Origin: Flavobacterium hercynium
Lineage (GTDB): Bacteria; Bacteroidota; Bacteroidia; Flavobacteriales; Flavobacteriaceae
Reading direction: 5' to 3'
Length of the DNA: 64,000 bases
Assembly: GCF_002217285.1 (NCBI RefSeq)
Contig: NZ_MUGW01000017.1
Coordinates: 48,546 to 112,545 of the forward strand
Shown: positions 1-7,078 of the stretch, piece by piece
How positions within the stretch are numbered: position 1 is the first letter of the stretch
How the letters are laid out: the number at the start of each line of letters is the position of its first letter
The notes under the pieces: model-generated
Told to the model about the DNA's origin: nothing
Seen by the model: only the letters and a program-made list of their open reading frames with translations
Databases searched by the model: none
Translations under genes and position numbers: made by a program

Positions 1-1
1 A

Positions 2-853
2 CAATACTTTATTAAAACCGCAGAGGTTTTGCATTTTACTCACGCAGCCGAATTGTGTTTTGTAACGCAGTCAGGGCTTTCGCAGCAAATAAAAAAACTC
101 GAAGAAGAATTGGGCTTGCCACTATTCAAGAGAATTGGTAAAAAAGTACAGTTAACAGAAGCCGGTTCTGTTTTTTTGATTCATGCCAAAAAAGTAATTG
201 AAAATGTAGAGAATGGGAAGCAGGCGATAGAAGATTTAAACGAAATGATTGGAGGTGAACTCCGAATTGGCGTTACCTATATTTTTGGTTTACTGATTTT
301 ACCTATCGTAAACACGTTTGCCAAACAATACCAAAACCTGAAAATTATTGTCGAGTACGGAACTACAGAAGCTTTAGAGCAAAAATTGGTCAATAATGCA
401 TTAGATGTCGTTTTAGTAATCTCATCACACGAAATCGGACTTCCAATTCAAAAAGTACCTTTGTTTACTTCGCAGATGGTTTTGGCGGTTTCAAAAAATC
501 ATGCTTTGGCTAATTTAGATAAAATTGCTTTTAAGAAAATAGAAGAAATTCCGTTGATATTGCCCGGCAAAGGATCGAATTCGAGAGAATTTGTCGAAGA
601 GTTGTTCCAAAAGTTTAATATGAAACCTAAAATCTCGATTGAACTGCATTCGATTCATGCATTGCTGCAAATGGTCGAAAATAGTGATTGGGCTACCATT
701 GTTGCCGAAAAAGCATTAAAAGACTGGGATCAGCTTAGAGCCATTCAGATTACGGGTGTAGCAACCAAGCGTGAATCTTTTATGCTGACACTTGGCGGTT
801 ACCAAAAGAAAGCCGTGAAATTATTTATGGAAGAATTTAGAAAAAGCATATAA
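2..853 (+). CDS. LysR-family transcriptional regulator (5' end cut off by window)
   Basis: The open frame runs in from the window edge (codons from base 2 read QYFIKTAEVLHFTHAAE), so the true start lies upstream. The first ~60 residues form the LysR winged helix-turn-helix, with the family pattern HFTHAAE...QSGLSQQIKKLEEELG. The remaining ~220 residues look like the periplasmic-binding-protein-like effector domain. Only a few N-terminal residues seem to be missing compared with the usual ~290-300. The family acts as a cytoplasmic, effector-responsive regulator, often of a divergent neighbour; that neighbour and the target are outside the window. The effector cannot be told from sequence. Confidence 0.9.
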   Translation, partial: QYFIKTAEVLHFTHAAELCFVTQSGLSQQIKKLEEELGLPLFKRIGKKVQLTEAGSVFLIHAKKVIENVENGKQAIEDLNEMIGGELRIGVTYIFGLLILPIVNTFAKQYQNLKIIVEYGTTEALEQKLVNNALDVVLVISSHEIGLPIQKVPLFTSQMVLAVSKNHALANLDKIAFKKIEEIPLILPGKGSNSREFVEELFQKFNMKPKISIELHSIHALLQMVENSDWATIVAEKALKDWDQLRAIQITGVATKRESFMLTLGGYQKKAVKLFMEEFRKSI

Positions 854-892
854 ACTAACTGGGATTTTGTTTTTATAAGTCAGTTTTTTTTG
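854..892 (+). terminator. Weak hairpin-plus-T-run terminator after LysR gene
   Basis: Arms AACTAACT and AGTCAGTT (one mismatch) are followed by eight T residues directly after the LysR stop codon. It could be a Rho-independent terminator, but the loop is long and the stem imperfect. Confidence 0.4.
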
Positions 893-912
893 TGTTATTT
901 GCAAACCAATTT

Positions 913-1002
913 AGAGAGGTGTCCGAGTGGTTGAAGGAGCCAGCCTGGAAAGCTTGTATATGGGTAACTGTATCGTGGGTTCGAATCCCATCCTCTCTGC
1001 CA
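913..1002 (+). tRNA. tRNA-Ser (anticodon GGA)
   Basis: This 90-base gene has a perfect 7-bp acceptor stem (AGAGAGG with CCTCTCT), discriminator G and encoded CCA at 1000-1002. The D arm is TCC...GGA, the anticodon loop CTGGAAA gives GGA, the variable arm is long (class II, as in serine tRNAs), and the T arm carries GGTTCGAATCC. It reads UCC and UCU serine codons. Two oddities are an A1-U72 first pair and an apparent C-U mismatch at the second pair of the anticodon stem (CCAGC against GCTTG). Confidence 0.95.
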
Positions 1003-1004
1003 GA

Positions 1005-1038
1005 AAACCTCTTGTAAATTTTGCAGGAGGTTTTTTTA
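1005..1038 (+). terminator. Rho-independent terminator of tRNA-Ser
   Basis: Stem AAACCTC/GAGGTTT (1005-1011 with 1027-1033) sits directly after the tRNA CCA and runs into a T tract. Confidence 0.8.
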
Positions 1039-1045
1039 TTTCATA

Positions 1046-1072
1046 CCTAACAGGTTTTAGAAACCTGTTAGG
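1046..1072. repeat. Palindromic intergenic repeat, copy 1
   Basis: CCTAACAGGTTT and AAACCTGTTAGG form a near-continuous palindrome. A related palindrome follows at 1095-1121 and another copy lies at 2782-2808. This looks like a REP-type intergenic element of the genome. Confidence 0.75.
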
Positions 1073-1094
1073 ATAATTAATTCAAACCAGATTT

Positions 1095-1140
1095 CCTAAC
1101 AGGTCTTTAAGACCTGTTAGGTATAAATAGGAGTAATTAA
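1095..1140. repeat. Palindromic repeat plus tail, left copy flanking AbiE module
   Basis: The palindrome CCTAACAGGTC/GACCTGTTAGG is followed by TATAAATAGGAGTAAT. The same ~44-base block, with about three base changes in the palindrome, recurs in the same orientation at 2782-2825. The two copies bracket the AbiEi/AbiEii genes. Confidence 0.8.
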
Positions 1141-1173
1141 AAAACAACTACTAATTTGTCTAAAAATTATCAT

Positions 1174-1259
1174 ATAATCGGATTTTTTCCGATTATCAAT
1201 TCATGGTATGACAAAACAAAGTGTTAAATTATTTGCTTTAAATCGGAAAAATTCCGATT
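1174..1259. promoter_or_regulatory. Two inverted repeats, probable AbiEi operator sites
   Basis: Two palindromes share the core AATCGGA/TCCGATT. The first has arms at 1174-1182 and 1188-1196 (ATAATCGGA/TCCGATTAT). The second has arms at 1241-1248 and 1252-1259 (AATCGGAA/TTCCGATT), 22 bases before the AbiEi start. Characterised AbiEi antitoxins repress their own operon by binding paired inverted repeats in the promoter, so these are probably the operators. I could not place a confident TAnnTTTG promoter element between them. Confidence 0.6.
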
Positions 1260-1281
1260 TTAGCTTAATAATTTAACAAAA

Positions 1282-1920
1282 ATGGACTTTAAATACTTAA
1301 TCAGACCTTATAACAATGCCCCCCTTACGAGACATGTCATGCTGGATATGCTTAAGGATTATAAAAGGCCTAATGATAAAATCAGTGAATTAATAAAGAA
1401 CGGGGATCTCATATCATTAAAAAAAGGACTTTATATTCCAGGAATAAAAACAGATTTGACAGGTCCGGAACTTTTCGTTATAGCAAATCATTTATGGGGA
1501 CCAAGTTATGTATCACTAGAATCTGCTTTGTCTTACTGGGGACTTATTCCTGAGCGAGTTTATGAAGTAAGTTCAATCACGATTAAACTTTCAAAAAAAT
1601 ACAAAACACCAAAAGGCAGATTTAGTTACCGTTTTATGCCTTCGCCGTATTACAGTTTTGGAATTAAAAGTGTAGAATTATCTCCTGGGCAAGTTGCTGT
1701 TGTTGCAACACCTGAAAAAGCACTTTGTGATAAAATAATTACCACAGTTGGACTTGTCTTAAGAAGTCCAGCTCAAACACGTGATTTTTTGCTGGATGAT
1801 CTTCGGATAGATCCGGAATGGCTTCGTAAATTTAATATTGACGAGTTACGTTCATGGATTGAGGATGCTCCAAAAAAAGAAAGTTTAAGGATGCTTGTTA
1901 AAACACTTGAGAAATTATGA
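1282..1920 (+). CDS. AbiEi-type antitoxin / transcriptional autoregulator
   Basis: This 212-residue protein should neutralise the downstream AbiEii toxin and repress its own operon. Its N-terminal ~60 residues look like a winged helix (KISELIKNGDLISLKKGLYIPG). The middle has the AbiEi-family stretch GPSYVSLESALSYWGLIPE and a later TPEKALCDKI segment. The stop overlaps the toxin start in ATGA (1917-1920), the usual translational coupling in such pairs. In type IV toxin-antitoxin systems the two proteins are not known to form a stable complex; the antitoxin counteracts the toxin's effect. The family call rests on motif and context, not a search. Confidence 0.85.
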   Translation: MDFKYLIRPYNNAPLTRHVMLDMLKDYKRPNDKISELIKNGDLISLKKGLYIPGIKTDLTGPELFVIANHLWGPSYVSLESALSYWGLIPERVYEVSSITIKLSKKYKTPKGRFSYRFMPSPYYSFGIKSVELSPGQVAVVATPEKALCDKIITTVGLVLRSPAQTRDFLLDDLRIDPEWLRKFNIDELRSWIEDAPKKESLRMLVKTLEKL

Positions 1921-2786
1921 TTAAAGAATGGATTGGGGAATATGACCCAAAAAATACAGATGATGTGCTTTCGGCTCTACGAGAAATTATGCAGGAAGTT
2001 ACATTGGCAGGTCTTTCGAGAACTGATTTTTTTGACAAGGCAGCTTTTTATGGGGGGACTGCATTACGTATATTTTATGGCTTGGATCGCTTTTCTGAAG
2101 ATTTGGATTTTTCTTTACTGAAAGCCGATCCCGAATTTTCTCTTGAACCCTATTTCGATGCTATTTTGAATGAATTTGAATCCATCGGTATGAAAGTTAG
2201 TATCCGAGAAAAGGAAAAAAAGGAAAAAACAAATATCGATTCAGCTTTTCTTAAATCTGAAACGGAGTGGAGAGAATTAATATTGGAGGATATTGTAAAG
2301 CAGGCTGGAATAAAATCTACAAACAGGTCTATGAAAATTAAGATTGAAGTGGATCGTAAGCCACCGCTAGGTTTTACAACGGAAATGAAACTTCTTACGC
2401 GTCCCTTTTCTTTTTATGTAAAGTGTTTTGACAGACCAAGCTTATTTGCGGGTAAAATGCATGCTCTTTTATTTCGCAAATGGAAGAGTCGAGTTAAAGG
2501 GCGAGATTGGTATGATTTAGAATGGTATATTAAAAAAGGAATTCCTCTCGATTTACACCATTTTACTTTAAGGGCAAAAGATACCGGTGACTGGACGAAA
2601 GAGGAACTAGCACCTAATGATGTTCTTGGGTTGCTTAAGGAAAAATTTAAAGAAGTCTCATTTAAAAATGTAAAAGAGGATATTATTCCTTTTATTAAAG
2701 ATGATAAAGTGCTTGAAATATGGAGTGAGCAATATTTTAGTGATCTAACAGAAAAATTAAAATTTCATATAAACTCAACTTCCTAA
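1917..2786 (+). CDS. AbiEii/AbiGii-family nucleotidyltransferase toxin
   Basis: The 289-residue protein carries the nucleotidyltransferase signature of the AbiEii family: FYGGTALRIFYG near residue 45, followed by RFSEDLDFSL with the metal-binding D-x-D near residue 63. A basic segment KWKSRVKGRDWYDLEWY near residue 192 matches the conserved C-terminal KxRDxYDL region. AbiEii toxins are bacteriostatic and can give abortive infection against phage. The start overlaps the AbiEi stop by four bases. The stop codon lies inside the right-hand palindromic repeat, so the gene end and the repeat are fused. Confidence 0.87.
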   Translation: MIKEWIGEYDPKNTDDVLSALREIMQEVTLAGLSRTDFFDKAAFYGGTALRIFYGLDRFSEDLDFSLLKADPEFSLEPYFDAILNEFESIGMKVSIREKEKKEKTNIDSAFLKSETEWRELILEDIVKQAGIKSTNRSMKIKIEVDRKPPLGFTTEMKLLTRPFSFYVKCFDRPSLFAGKMHALLFRKWKSRVKGRDWYDLEWYIKKGIPLDLHHFTLRAKDTGDWTKEELAPNDVLGLLKEKFKEVSFKNVKEDIIPFIKDDKVLEIWSEQYFSDLTEKLKFHINSTS

Positions 2787-2825
2787 CAAGTCTCCAAGAC
2801 CTGTTAGGTATAAATAGGAGTAATA
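2782..2825. repeat. Palindromic repeat plus tail, right copy flanking AbiE module
   Basis: CCTAACAAGTCTCCAAGACC and the shared tail TATAAATAGGAGTAAT repeat the block at 1095-1136 in direct orientation. The TAA in its first bases is the stop codon of the AbiEii gene. Confidence 0.8.
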
Positions 2826-2846
2826 AAAAAAAATAGAAGGTTAAAA

Positions 2847-3353
2847 TTAAACCACAATCTCAAACAAGCTAAAAGAACCTTCTTTGTAATGTTCCGGTAA
2901 CTCGTTTGTCCATTCGATTGTGCTAATTCCTTTGTAATCGAAACCACAGCTTGCGTAGTATTTGTTTATTCTTTCGTTACCGCTATGCGTATCAAGTCTG
3001 ATGTATGATTTGGCATTCTCTTTAGCATAATTTTTTGCCCATGCTACAATCTTTTTTACGTAAGATTGTCCTCTGAACTTTGGATTAGTAGCAATGCGAT
3101 GCAGGTATATTGCAGGATCTTTACTGGCTTCTTTCCAGATGATCAAGTCGTTGAACGTAATAACAAAGGTACAGGCAATTTCACCTTCTTCCTTGATAAT
3201 AAAATGGCGGTTTTCTTCGATTTCTTTTTCAATTAAGGCTCGTTCAAAGCCTCGCCAGCTTTTATTGTTTACTGTTTTTTGATAAGAAGTCGCCTGCTCG
3301 TAAATATTGAATACAGTGTCGATGTCCTGAAGCGTTGTTTTAGAAATTTCCAT
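2847..3353 (-). CDS. GNAT-family N-acetyltransferase
   Basis: The 168-residue protein has GNAT architecture: a central beta strand with the acetyl-CoA-binding region RIATNPKFRGQSYVKKIV (a variant of R/QxxGxG/A, near residues 87-104). The C-terminal part holds RLDTHSGNERINKYYASCGF, typical of the last strands of the fold. It would transfer an acyl group from acyl-CoA to an amine; the substrate is unknown. It lies convergent with the AbiE operon and divergent from the polyamine gene run. Confidence 0.85.
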   Translation of the reverse strand: MEISKTTLQDIDTVFNIYEQATSYQKTVNNKSWRGFERALIEKEIEENRHFIIKEEGEIACTFVITFNDLIIWKEASKDPAIYLHRIATNPKFRGQSYVKKIVAWAKNYAKENAKSYIRLDTHSGNERINKYYASCGFDYKGISTIEWTNELPEHYKEGSFSLFEIVV

Positions 3354-3479
3354 TTATGCTAATTGTGTTATTCATGTTATCCCAACTGGAAGTAAGGTTA
3401 AGCAAATTTACCTCTATTTTTTTGGAATAAGATTTTTGATTTTCAGAATGTCTGATTTTTAAAAAAGAGAGAAGTTTAA

Positions 3480-3513
3480 TTGTTAAAATTATCCAAAAAT
3501 TATTTTATATTTG
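3480..3513 (+). promoter_or_regulatory. Bacteroidota-type promoter of the polyamine gene run
   Basis: A TAnnTTTG element (TATATTTG, 3506-3513) lies 18 bases before the decarboxylase start. A TTG at 3480-3482 gives a 23-base spacer, at the long end of the usual range. Confidence 0.5.
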
Positions 3514-3531
3514 GAGCGATAAATAAAATTA

Positions 3532-3894
3532 ATGGATTTACCAACCTACTCCCCAGGCTTACATAAACTGGTTACACTACATGTCGATGAAACTCAAAAA
3601 TTAACGAATAGTGGTGGGTTTGTTGCTATAACCAATTCAATTTTAGAAACCTACAATCTTGAGAAAGTAGGCGTTATTGTTCATGATTTTGACAATGACA
3701 GTTTTACGATTTCATTTTGTCTGAAAGAATCTCACATCTGTATCCATACCTGGCCAGAATACAATCAGCTTACATTAGATGTTTACTTATGTAATTATCA
3801 GCAGGATAATTCAGAAAAAGTACGACAGGTCGTAGCAGATTATATTGCTTATTTTGAAGGAACAATTATAAAGGATTTTGAAATTAACAGATAG
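3532..3894 (+). CDS. speD: S-adenosylmethionine decarboxylase proenzyme (SpeD-like)
   Basis: This 120-residue protein fits the short prokaryotic (class 1B) pyruvoyl enzymes. It has KESHICIHTWPEY, with the Glu66-Ser67 self-cleavage pair that generates the pyruvoyl group, the conserved His72, and Cys87 in DVYLCNY. It produces decarboxylated S-adenosylmethionine, the aminopropyl donor for spermidine-type synthesis. It is the first gene of a co-directional run, with three bases to the DUF4178 gene, and its natural partner is the membrane-anchored aminopropyltransferase at 5561. The key residues look intact, so I expect an active enzyme. Confidence 0.92.
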   Translation: MDLPTYSPGLHKLVTLHVDETQKLTNSGGFVAITNSILETYNLEKVGVIVHDFDNDSFTISFCLKESHICIHTWPEYNQLTLDVYLCNYQQDNSEKVRQVVADYIAYFEGTIIKDFEINR

Positions 3895-3897
3895 TCT

Positions 3898-5121
3898 ATG
3901 AAAGTTCCTTGTTACAATTGTAATACCGTTACGGAGTTAGAAGTAAATTTTGATGTGGTAAACTTTGTTTGCCCAAAGTGCTCCAGTATATACATAGCAG
4001 ATAAAAATGAAGAACTCCGATTAAGATCTAAGTTTAAACCAACCCCTCCTGATTTTGCACTAAAAGTTGGGGATAAAGGAATTTTACAAGGAGAAGAATG
4101 TACCGTGACAGGTATGGTGGTAAAAAAAATACATCCATCGTATTATTGGAAGGAATACGTTTTAGAAACGGCGAATAAAAAATACATCTATTTGTCTGAA
4201 TCAAAAGGACATTGGATGATTCTAAAAGAAATAGCAGATCAGTATAAAGTATCAGATTATCCAAGAACGATTGATTATGAAGGTGATTACTTTGATCTTT
4301 ACGAGTATGCTGATTCAATAGTACACACAGCAAGTGGTTTTTTTGATTATTCATTAGAAAAAGCCAGATTTAATACTGTTGAATATATTGCTCCGCCCCG
4401 CATCATTTCTATAGAAAAATCGAATAATGTGCAGACTACTTTTTTAGGAGAGTACCTGCCTCAAAAAGAGTTCAAAAAAGCTTTTCCTACCGCAGCATTA
4501 CCCTATAAATGGGGCGTTAGTATTATTCAGGTTTTTTATTTCAATTTAAAACATACCGGAATCATACTTTGCATTTTTGCGCTTTTAATCTTTTTTACGG
4601 ACTGGTACATTTACAAGGATCAGGTAAAGCAAACTGTATTTCAAAAAACAATTACTTTTGATAAGTTCAATAACAAAGAAATAACAAGTGAGCCTTTTGT
4701 TTTAAAAGGAGGTTCAGCACCAATGACCATTTATTTTTCTACCGATGTCAGTAATTCATGGGCTAATGTTGATGTGACTTTAATAGACGAAAGCAACAGC
4801 AATGAAATTCATGCCAGCAAGGATATTGAGTTTTATGAAGGTTTTGAAGACGGTGAGAGATGGACAGAAGGAAATACATCTGAAAAATTCAATATTTGCG
4901 GTGTAAAACAAGGGAAATATCACCTTTTGATCACGCCAATGAAAGCACCTGAAGATGTTGTAAACAATGAAATGAAAATTAAAGTAGTCTGGAATGAACC
5001 CTCAAGCCGTAATATCTGGCTGGTTATTATTTTTATGATTGTGGTGTATATAGCAATACGCCTTCTAAATTATAACTTTGAGAAAAAAAGATGGGCAGAC
5101 AGCTCCTATTCTCGTTATTAA
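3898..5121 (+). CDS. Zinc-ribbon DUF4178 membrane protein
   Basis: The 407-residue protein begins with a CxxC...CxxC zinc ribbon (CYNC and CPKC within the first 30 residues). A beta-rich segment matching DUF4178 follows (VGDKGILQGEECTVTGMV...WKEYVLE near residues 58-90). A membrane helix lies near residues 219-238 (GIILCIFALLIFFTDWYIY), then a beta-rich domain of ~130 residues, then a second helix near 378-394 (IWLVIIFMIVVYIAIRLL). The two helices put the central domain on the far side of the membrane from the ribbon. DUF4178 proteins recur beside DUF350 and spermidine synthase-like genes; no biochemical role is known to me. Confidence 0.8.
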   Translation: MKVPCYNCNTVTELEVNFDVVNFVCPKCSSIYIADKNEELRLRSKFKPTPPDFALKVGDKGILQGEECTVTGMVVKKIHPSYYWKEYVLETANKKYIYLSESKGHWMILKEIADQYKVSDYPRTIDYEGDYFDLYEYADSIVHTASGFFDYSLEKARFNTVEYIAPPRIISIEKSNNVQTTFLGEYLPQKEFKKAFPTAALPYKWGVSIIQVFYFNLKHTGIILCIFALLIFFTDWYIYKDQVKQTVFQKTITFDKFNNKEITSEPFVLKGGSAPMTIYFSTDVSNSWANVDVTLIDESNSNEIHASKDIEFYEGFEDGERWTEGNTSEKFNICGVKQGKYHLLITPMKAPEDVVNNEMKIKVVWNEPSSRNIWLVIIFMIVVYIAIRLLNYNFEKKRWADSSYSRY

Positions 5122-5130
5122 TCTTAGTAT

Positions 5131-5340
5131 ATGAAAAATATTCTCGATTTTATAAAGCAAAATGTAGCAGTCTTTTCAATAGGCTTGTTTTGTTTTGCAG
5201 CTTATTTATTTTTTGCTTATTCGGGAAATCGAATTTGCGATTGCGAAACAACAGAGCGTTACAGTACTTCAGGAAATCATAGATCACCGAACACTTTTTA
5301 TAGATCAAGCAGATCATCTAACCGTTTTTATCATAAATAA
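5131..5340 (+). CDS. Small single-pass membrane protein in polyamine gene run
   Basis: The 69-residue protein starts nine bases after the DUF4178 stop. It has one membrane helix (VAVFSIGLFCFAAYLFFAY, residues ~12-30), then a CDCETTE motif and a Ser/Arg-rich tail. I do not recognise the family. Tight packing between two conserved membrane genes argues that it is real. Another long frame over the same bases is judged a shadow because its start overlaps the preceding gene. Confidence 0.65.
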   Translation: MKNILDFIKQNVAVFSIGLFCFAAYLFFAYSGNRICDCETTERYSTSGNHRSPNTFYRSSRSSNRFYHK

Positions 5341-5352
5341 ATCTCTTAAAGT

Positions 5353-5568
5353 ATGGAGTTATTACACTTACAGCCTATCATTAATTCGATTGTTTATTCT
5401 CTTGTGGGAATCGTTATTTTATTAGTCGTTTATTTTATAATCGAAAAAATTACGCCGGAGAACACCTGGAAAGAAGTAGTTGAAAAAAATAATATAGCAG
5501 TTGCAATTGTTCTTGCCGCTTTTATTATTGGAATTTCAATGATTGTTAGTGCCGCAATTCATGGGTAA
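5353..5568 (+). CDS. DUF350 (YjfL-type) small membrane protein
   Basis: The 71-residue protein has two membrane helices (IVYSLVGIVILLVVYFIIEK and AVAIVLAAFIIGISMIVSAAI). Between them is the family-typical linker TPENTWKEVVEKNNIA. Its C-terminal bases overlap the aminopropyltransferase start by eight bases. DUF350 genes recur beside PspA-like, DUF4178 and polyamine enzyme genes in many bacteria; the molecular role is not established. Confidence 0.85.
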   Translation: MELLHLQPIINSIVYSLVGIVILLVVYFIIEKITPENTWKEVVEKNNIAVAIVLAAFIIGISMIVSAAIHG

Positions 5569-7078
5569 AAAATTTCTCAGATTTGAATTTTTACTTCTCT
5601 TCGCTGTATTTATTATTGCTACCTGCGGGCTTATTTATGAGCTTGTTGCGGGTACTTTAGCCAGTTATTTACTCGGAGATTCTGTAAAACAATTTTCATT
5701 TATTATTGGAGTCTATTTATTCTCAATGGGAATTGGCTCTTTTTTCTCTAAGTTTTTTCATAAAAACCTGCTCAATACCTTTGTAGAAATCGAAATATTA
5801 GTCGGTTTGATAGGAGGATTGAGTTCAGTACTTTTGTTTATGCTGTTTGAAAGTGTTGCCTACTTTCAATTTATTTTATACCTGCTTGTCTTTGTAACCG
5901 GTTTTTTGGTAGGATTAGAGATTCCGTTGTTGATGAACATTCTAAAAGACAAAGTCGAATTTAAAGATTTAGTCTCCAACGTATTTACATTCGATTATAT
6001 TGGAGCATTATTGGCATCGATTCTGTTTCCGTTGATCTTAGTGCCAAAATTAGGCATCATGGGAACTTCGCTTTTCTTCGGAATGATAAATGTAAGTATT
6101 GCTATTGCCTTGTGTTTTCTTTTGAACAAAGAATTAAAGAGAAGCTATTTTCTAAAAGCAAAAGCTATTTTTTCATTTGTTGTCTTGTTGACTGTTTTTC
6201 TATTTTCGGATTCTATTTTATCCTATTCAGAAGGGAAGTTGTATGGCGAAAATATTATCTACACTAACTCCACACCGTATCAGCGTATCGTTTTAACGCA
6301 CAATAAAAGCGACTACAGACTCTATTTAAACAACAACCTACAATTTAGTTCAGCAGATGAATATCGTTATCATGAAGCGTTGGTACATCCCGCGATGTCA
6401 ATTGCTAAAAGTGTAAAACATGTTTTAGTTTTGGGTGGAGGAGATGGTTTGGCGGTACGTGAAATTTTAAAATACAAACAAGTTGAAAAAGTAACCTTGG
6501 TCGATCTGGATGAAGGCATGACTAAGTTGTTTAAAACCAATAAAGTCTTGACAGATTTCAACAAAGGATCGCTCAATAATCCCAAAGTTACGGTTATTAA
6601 TACCGATGCTTATATTTGGGCAAAAACCTGTACGGAGAAGTTTGATGTAGCGATTATCGATTTTCCTGATCCATCCAATTATAGTTTAGGAAAGTTATAT
6701 TCGTTGAATTTTTATCAAACGCTTAAAAACATTCTACAACCGGATGCTGCAGTTGTTATACAAACGACATCGCCTTATTTTGCTCCAAAATCATTTTGGT
6801 GTATTAATAAAACGGTAATGCAGGTTTTTCCACAAGTAGATGCTTATCATGCCTACGTTCCTTCCTTTGGAGAATGGGGTTATACGATCGCGATAAATGG
6901 TTTTGGCAGTACTTTTAATCAGGTGAACAGAAAAGCCGACAAATTAAAATTCTACAATTACCAATTCGACAGATTCAATTATTTTACCACGGATATGATC
7001 TCAAATGAAATTGAAATCAATCGTTTAGACAACCAAATTTTAGTACGCTACTTTGATGAAGAATGGGGAAAGTTATAG
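5561..7078 (+). CDS. Membrane-embedded spermidine/spermine synthase-like aminopropyltransferase
   Basis: From the ATG at 5561 this is 505 residues. The N-terminal ~210 residues hold about seven membrane helices. The rest is a soluble aminopropyltransferase domain with the donor-binding motif LVLGGGDGLAVREILK, the acidic strand end VTLVDLDEGM, and the catalytic-loop region IIDFPDPSNYSLGKLYS. Classic SpeE has an Asp pair at the loop; here it is D-F-P-D-P. The family moves the aminopropyl group of decarboxylated S-adenosylmethionine onto an amine. The membrane half suggests an acceptor at or in the membrane, but this is inference. An upstream TTG at 5543 lies within DUF350 and is less likely as the start. 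Its end overlaps the next gene by 23 bases. Confidence 0.88.
   Translation: MGKKFLRFEFLLLFAVFIIATCGLIYELVAGTLASYLLGDSVKQFSFIIGVYLFSMGIGSFFSKFFHKNLLNTFVEIEILVGLIGGLSSVLLFMLFESVAYFQFILYLLVFVTGFLVGLEIPLLMNILKDKVEFKDLVSNVFTFDYIGALLASILFPLILVPKLGIMGTSLFFGMINVSIAIALCFLLNKELKRSYFLKAKAIFSFVVLLTVFLFSDSILSYSEGKLYGENIIYTNSTPYQRIVLTHNKSDYRLYLNNNLQFSSADEYRYHEALVHPAMSIAKSVKHVLVLGGGDGLAVREILKYKQVEKVTLVDLDEGMTKLFKTNKVLTDFNKGSLNNPKVTVINTDAYIWAKTCTEKFDVAIIDFPDPSNYSLGKLYSLNFYQTLKNILQPDAAVVIQTTSPYFAPKSFWCINKTVMQVFPQVDAYHAYVPSFGEWGYTIAINGFGSTFNQVNRKADKLKFYNYQFDRFNYFTTDMISNEIEINRLDNQILVRYFDEEWGKL

Noticed and set aside
1041..2830. Insertion sequence or transposon carrying the AbiE pair
   Set aside because: No transposase or terminal inverted repeats of IS type; only REP-like palindromes in direct orientation.
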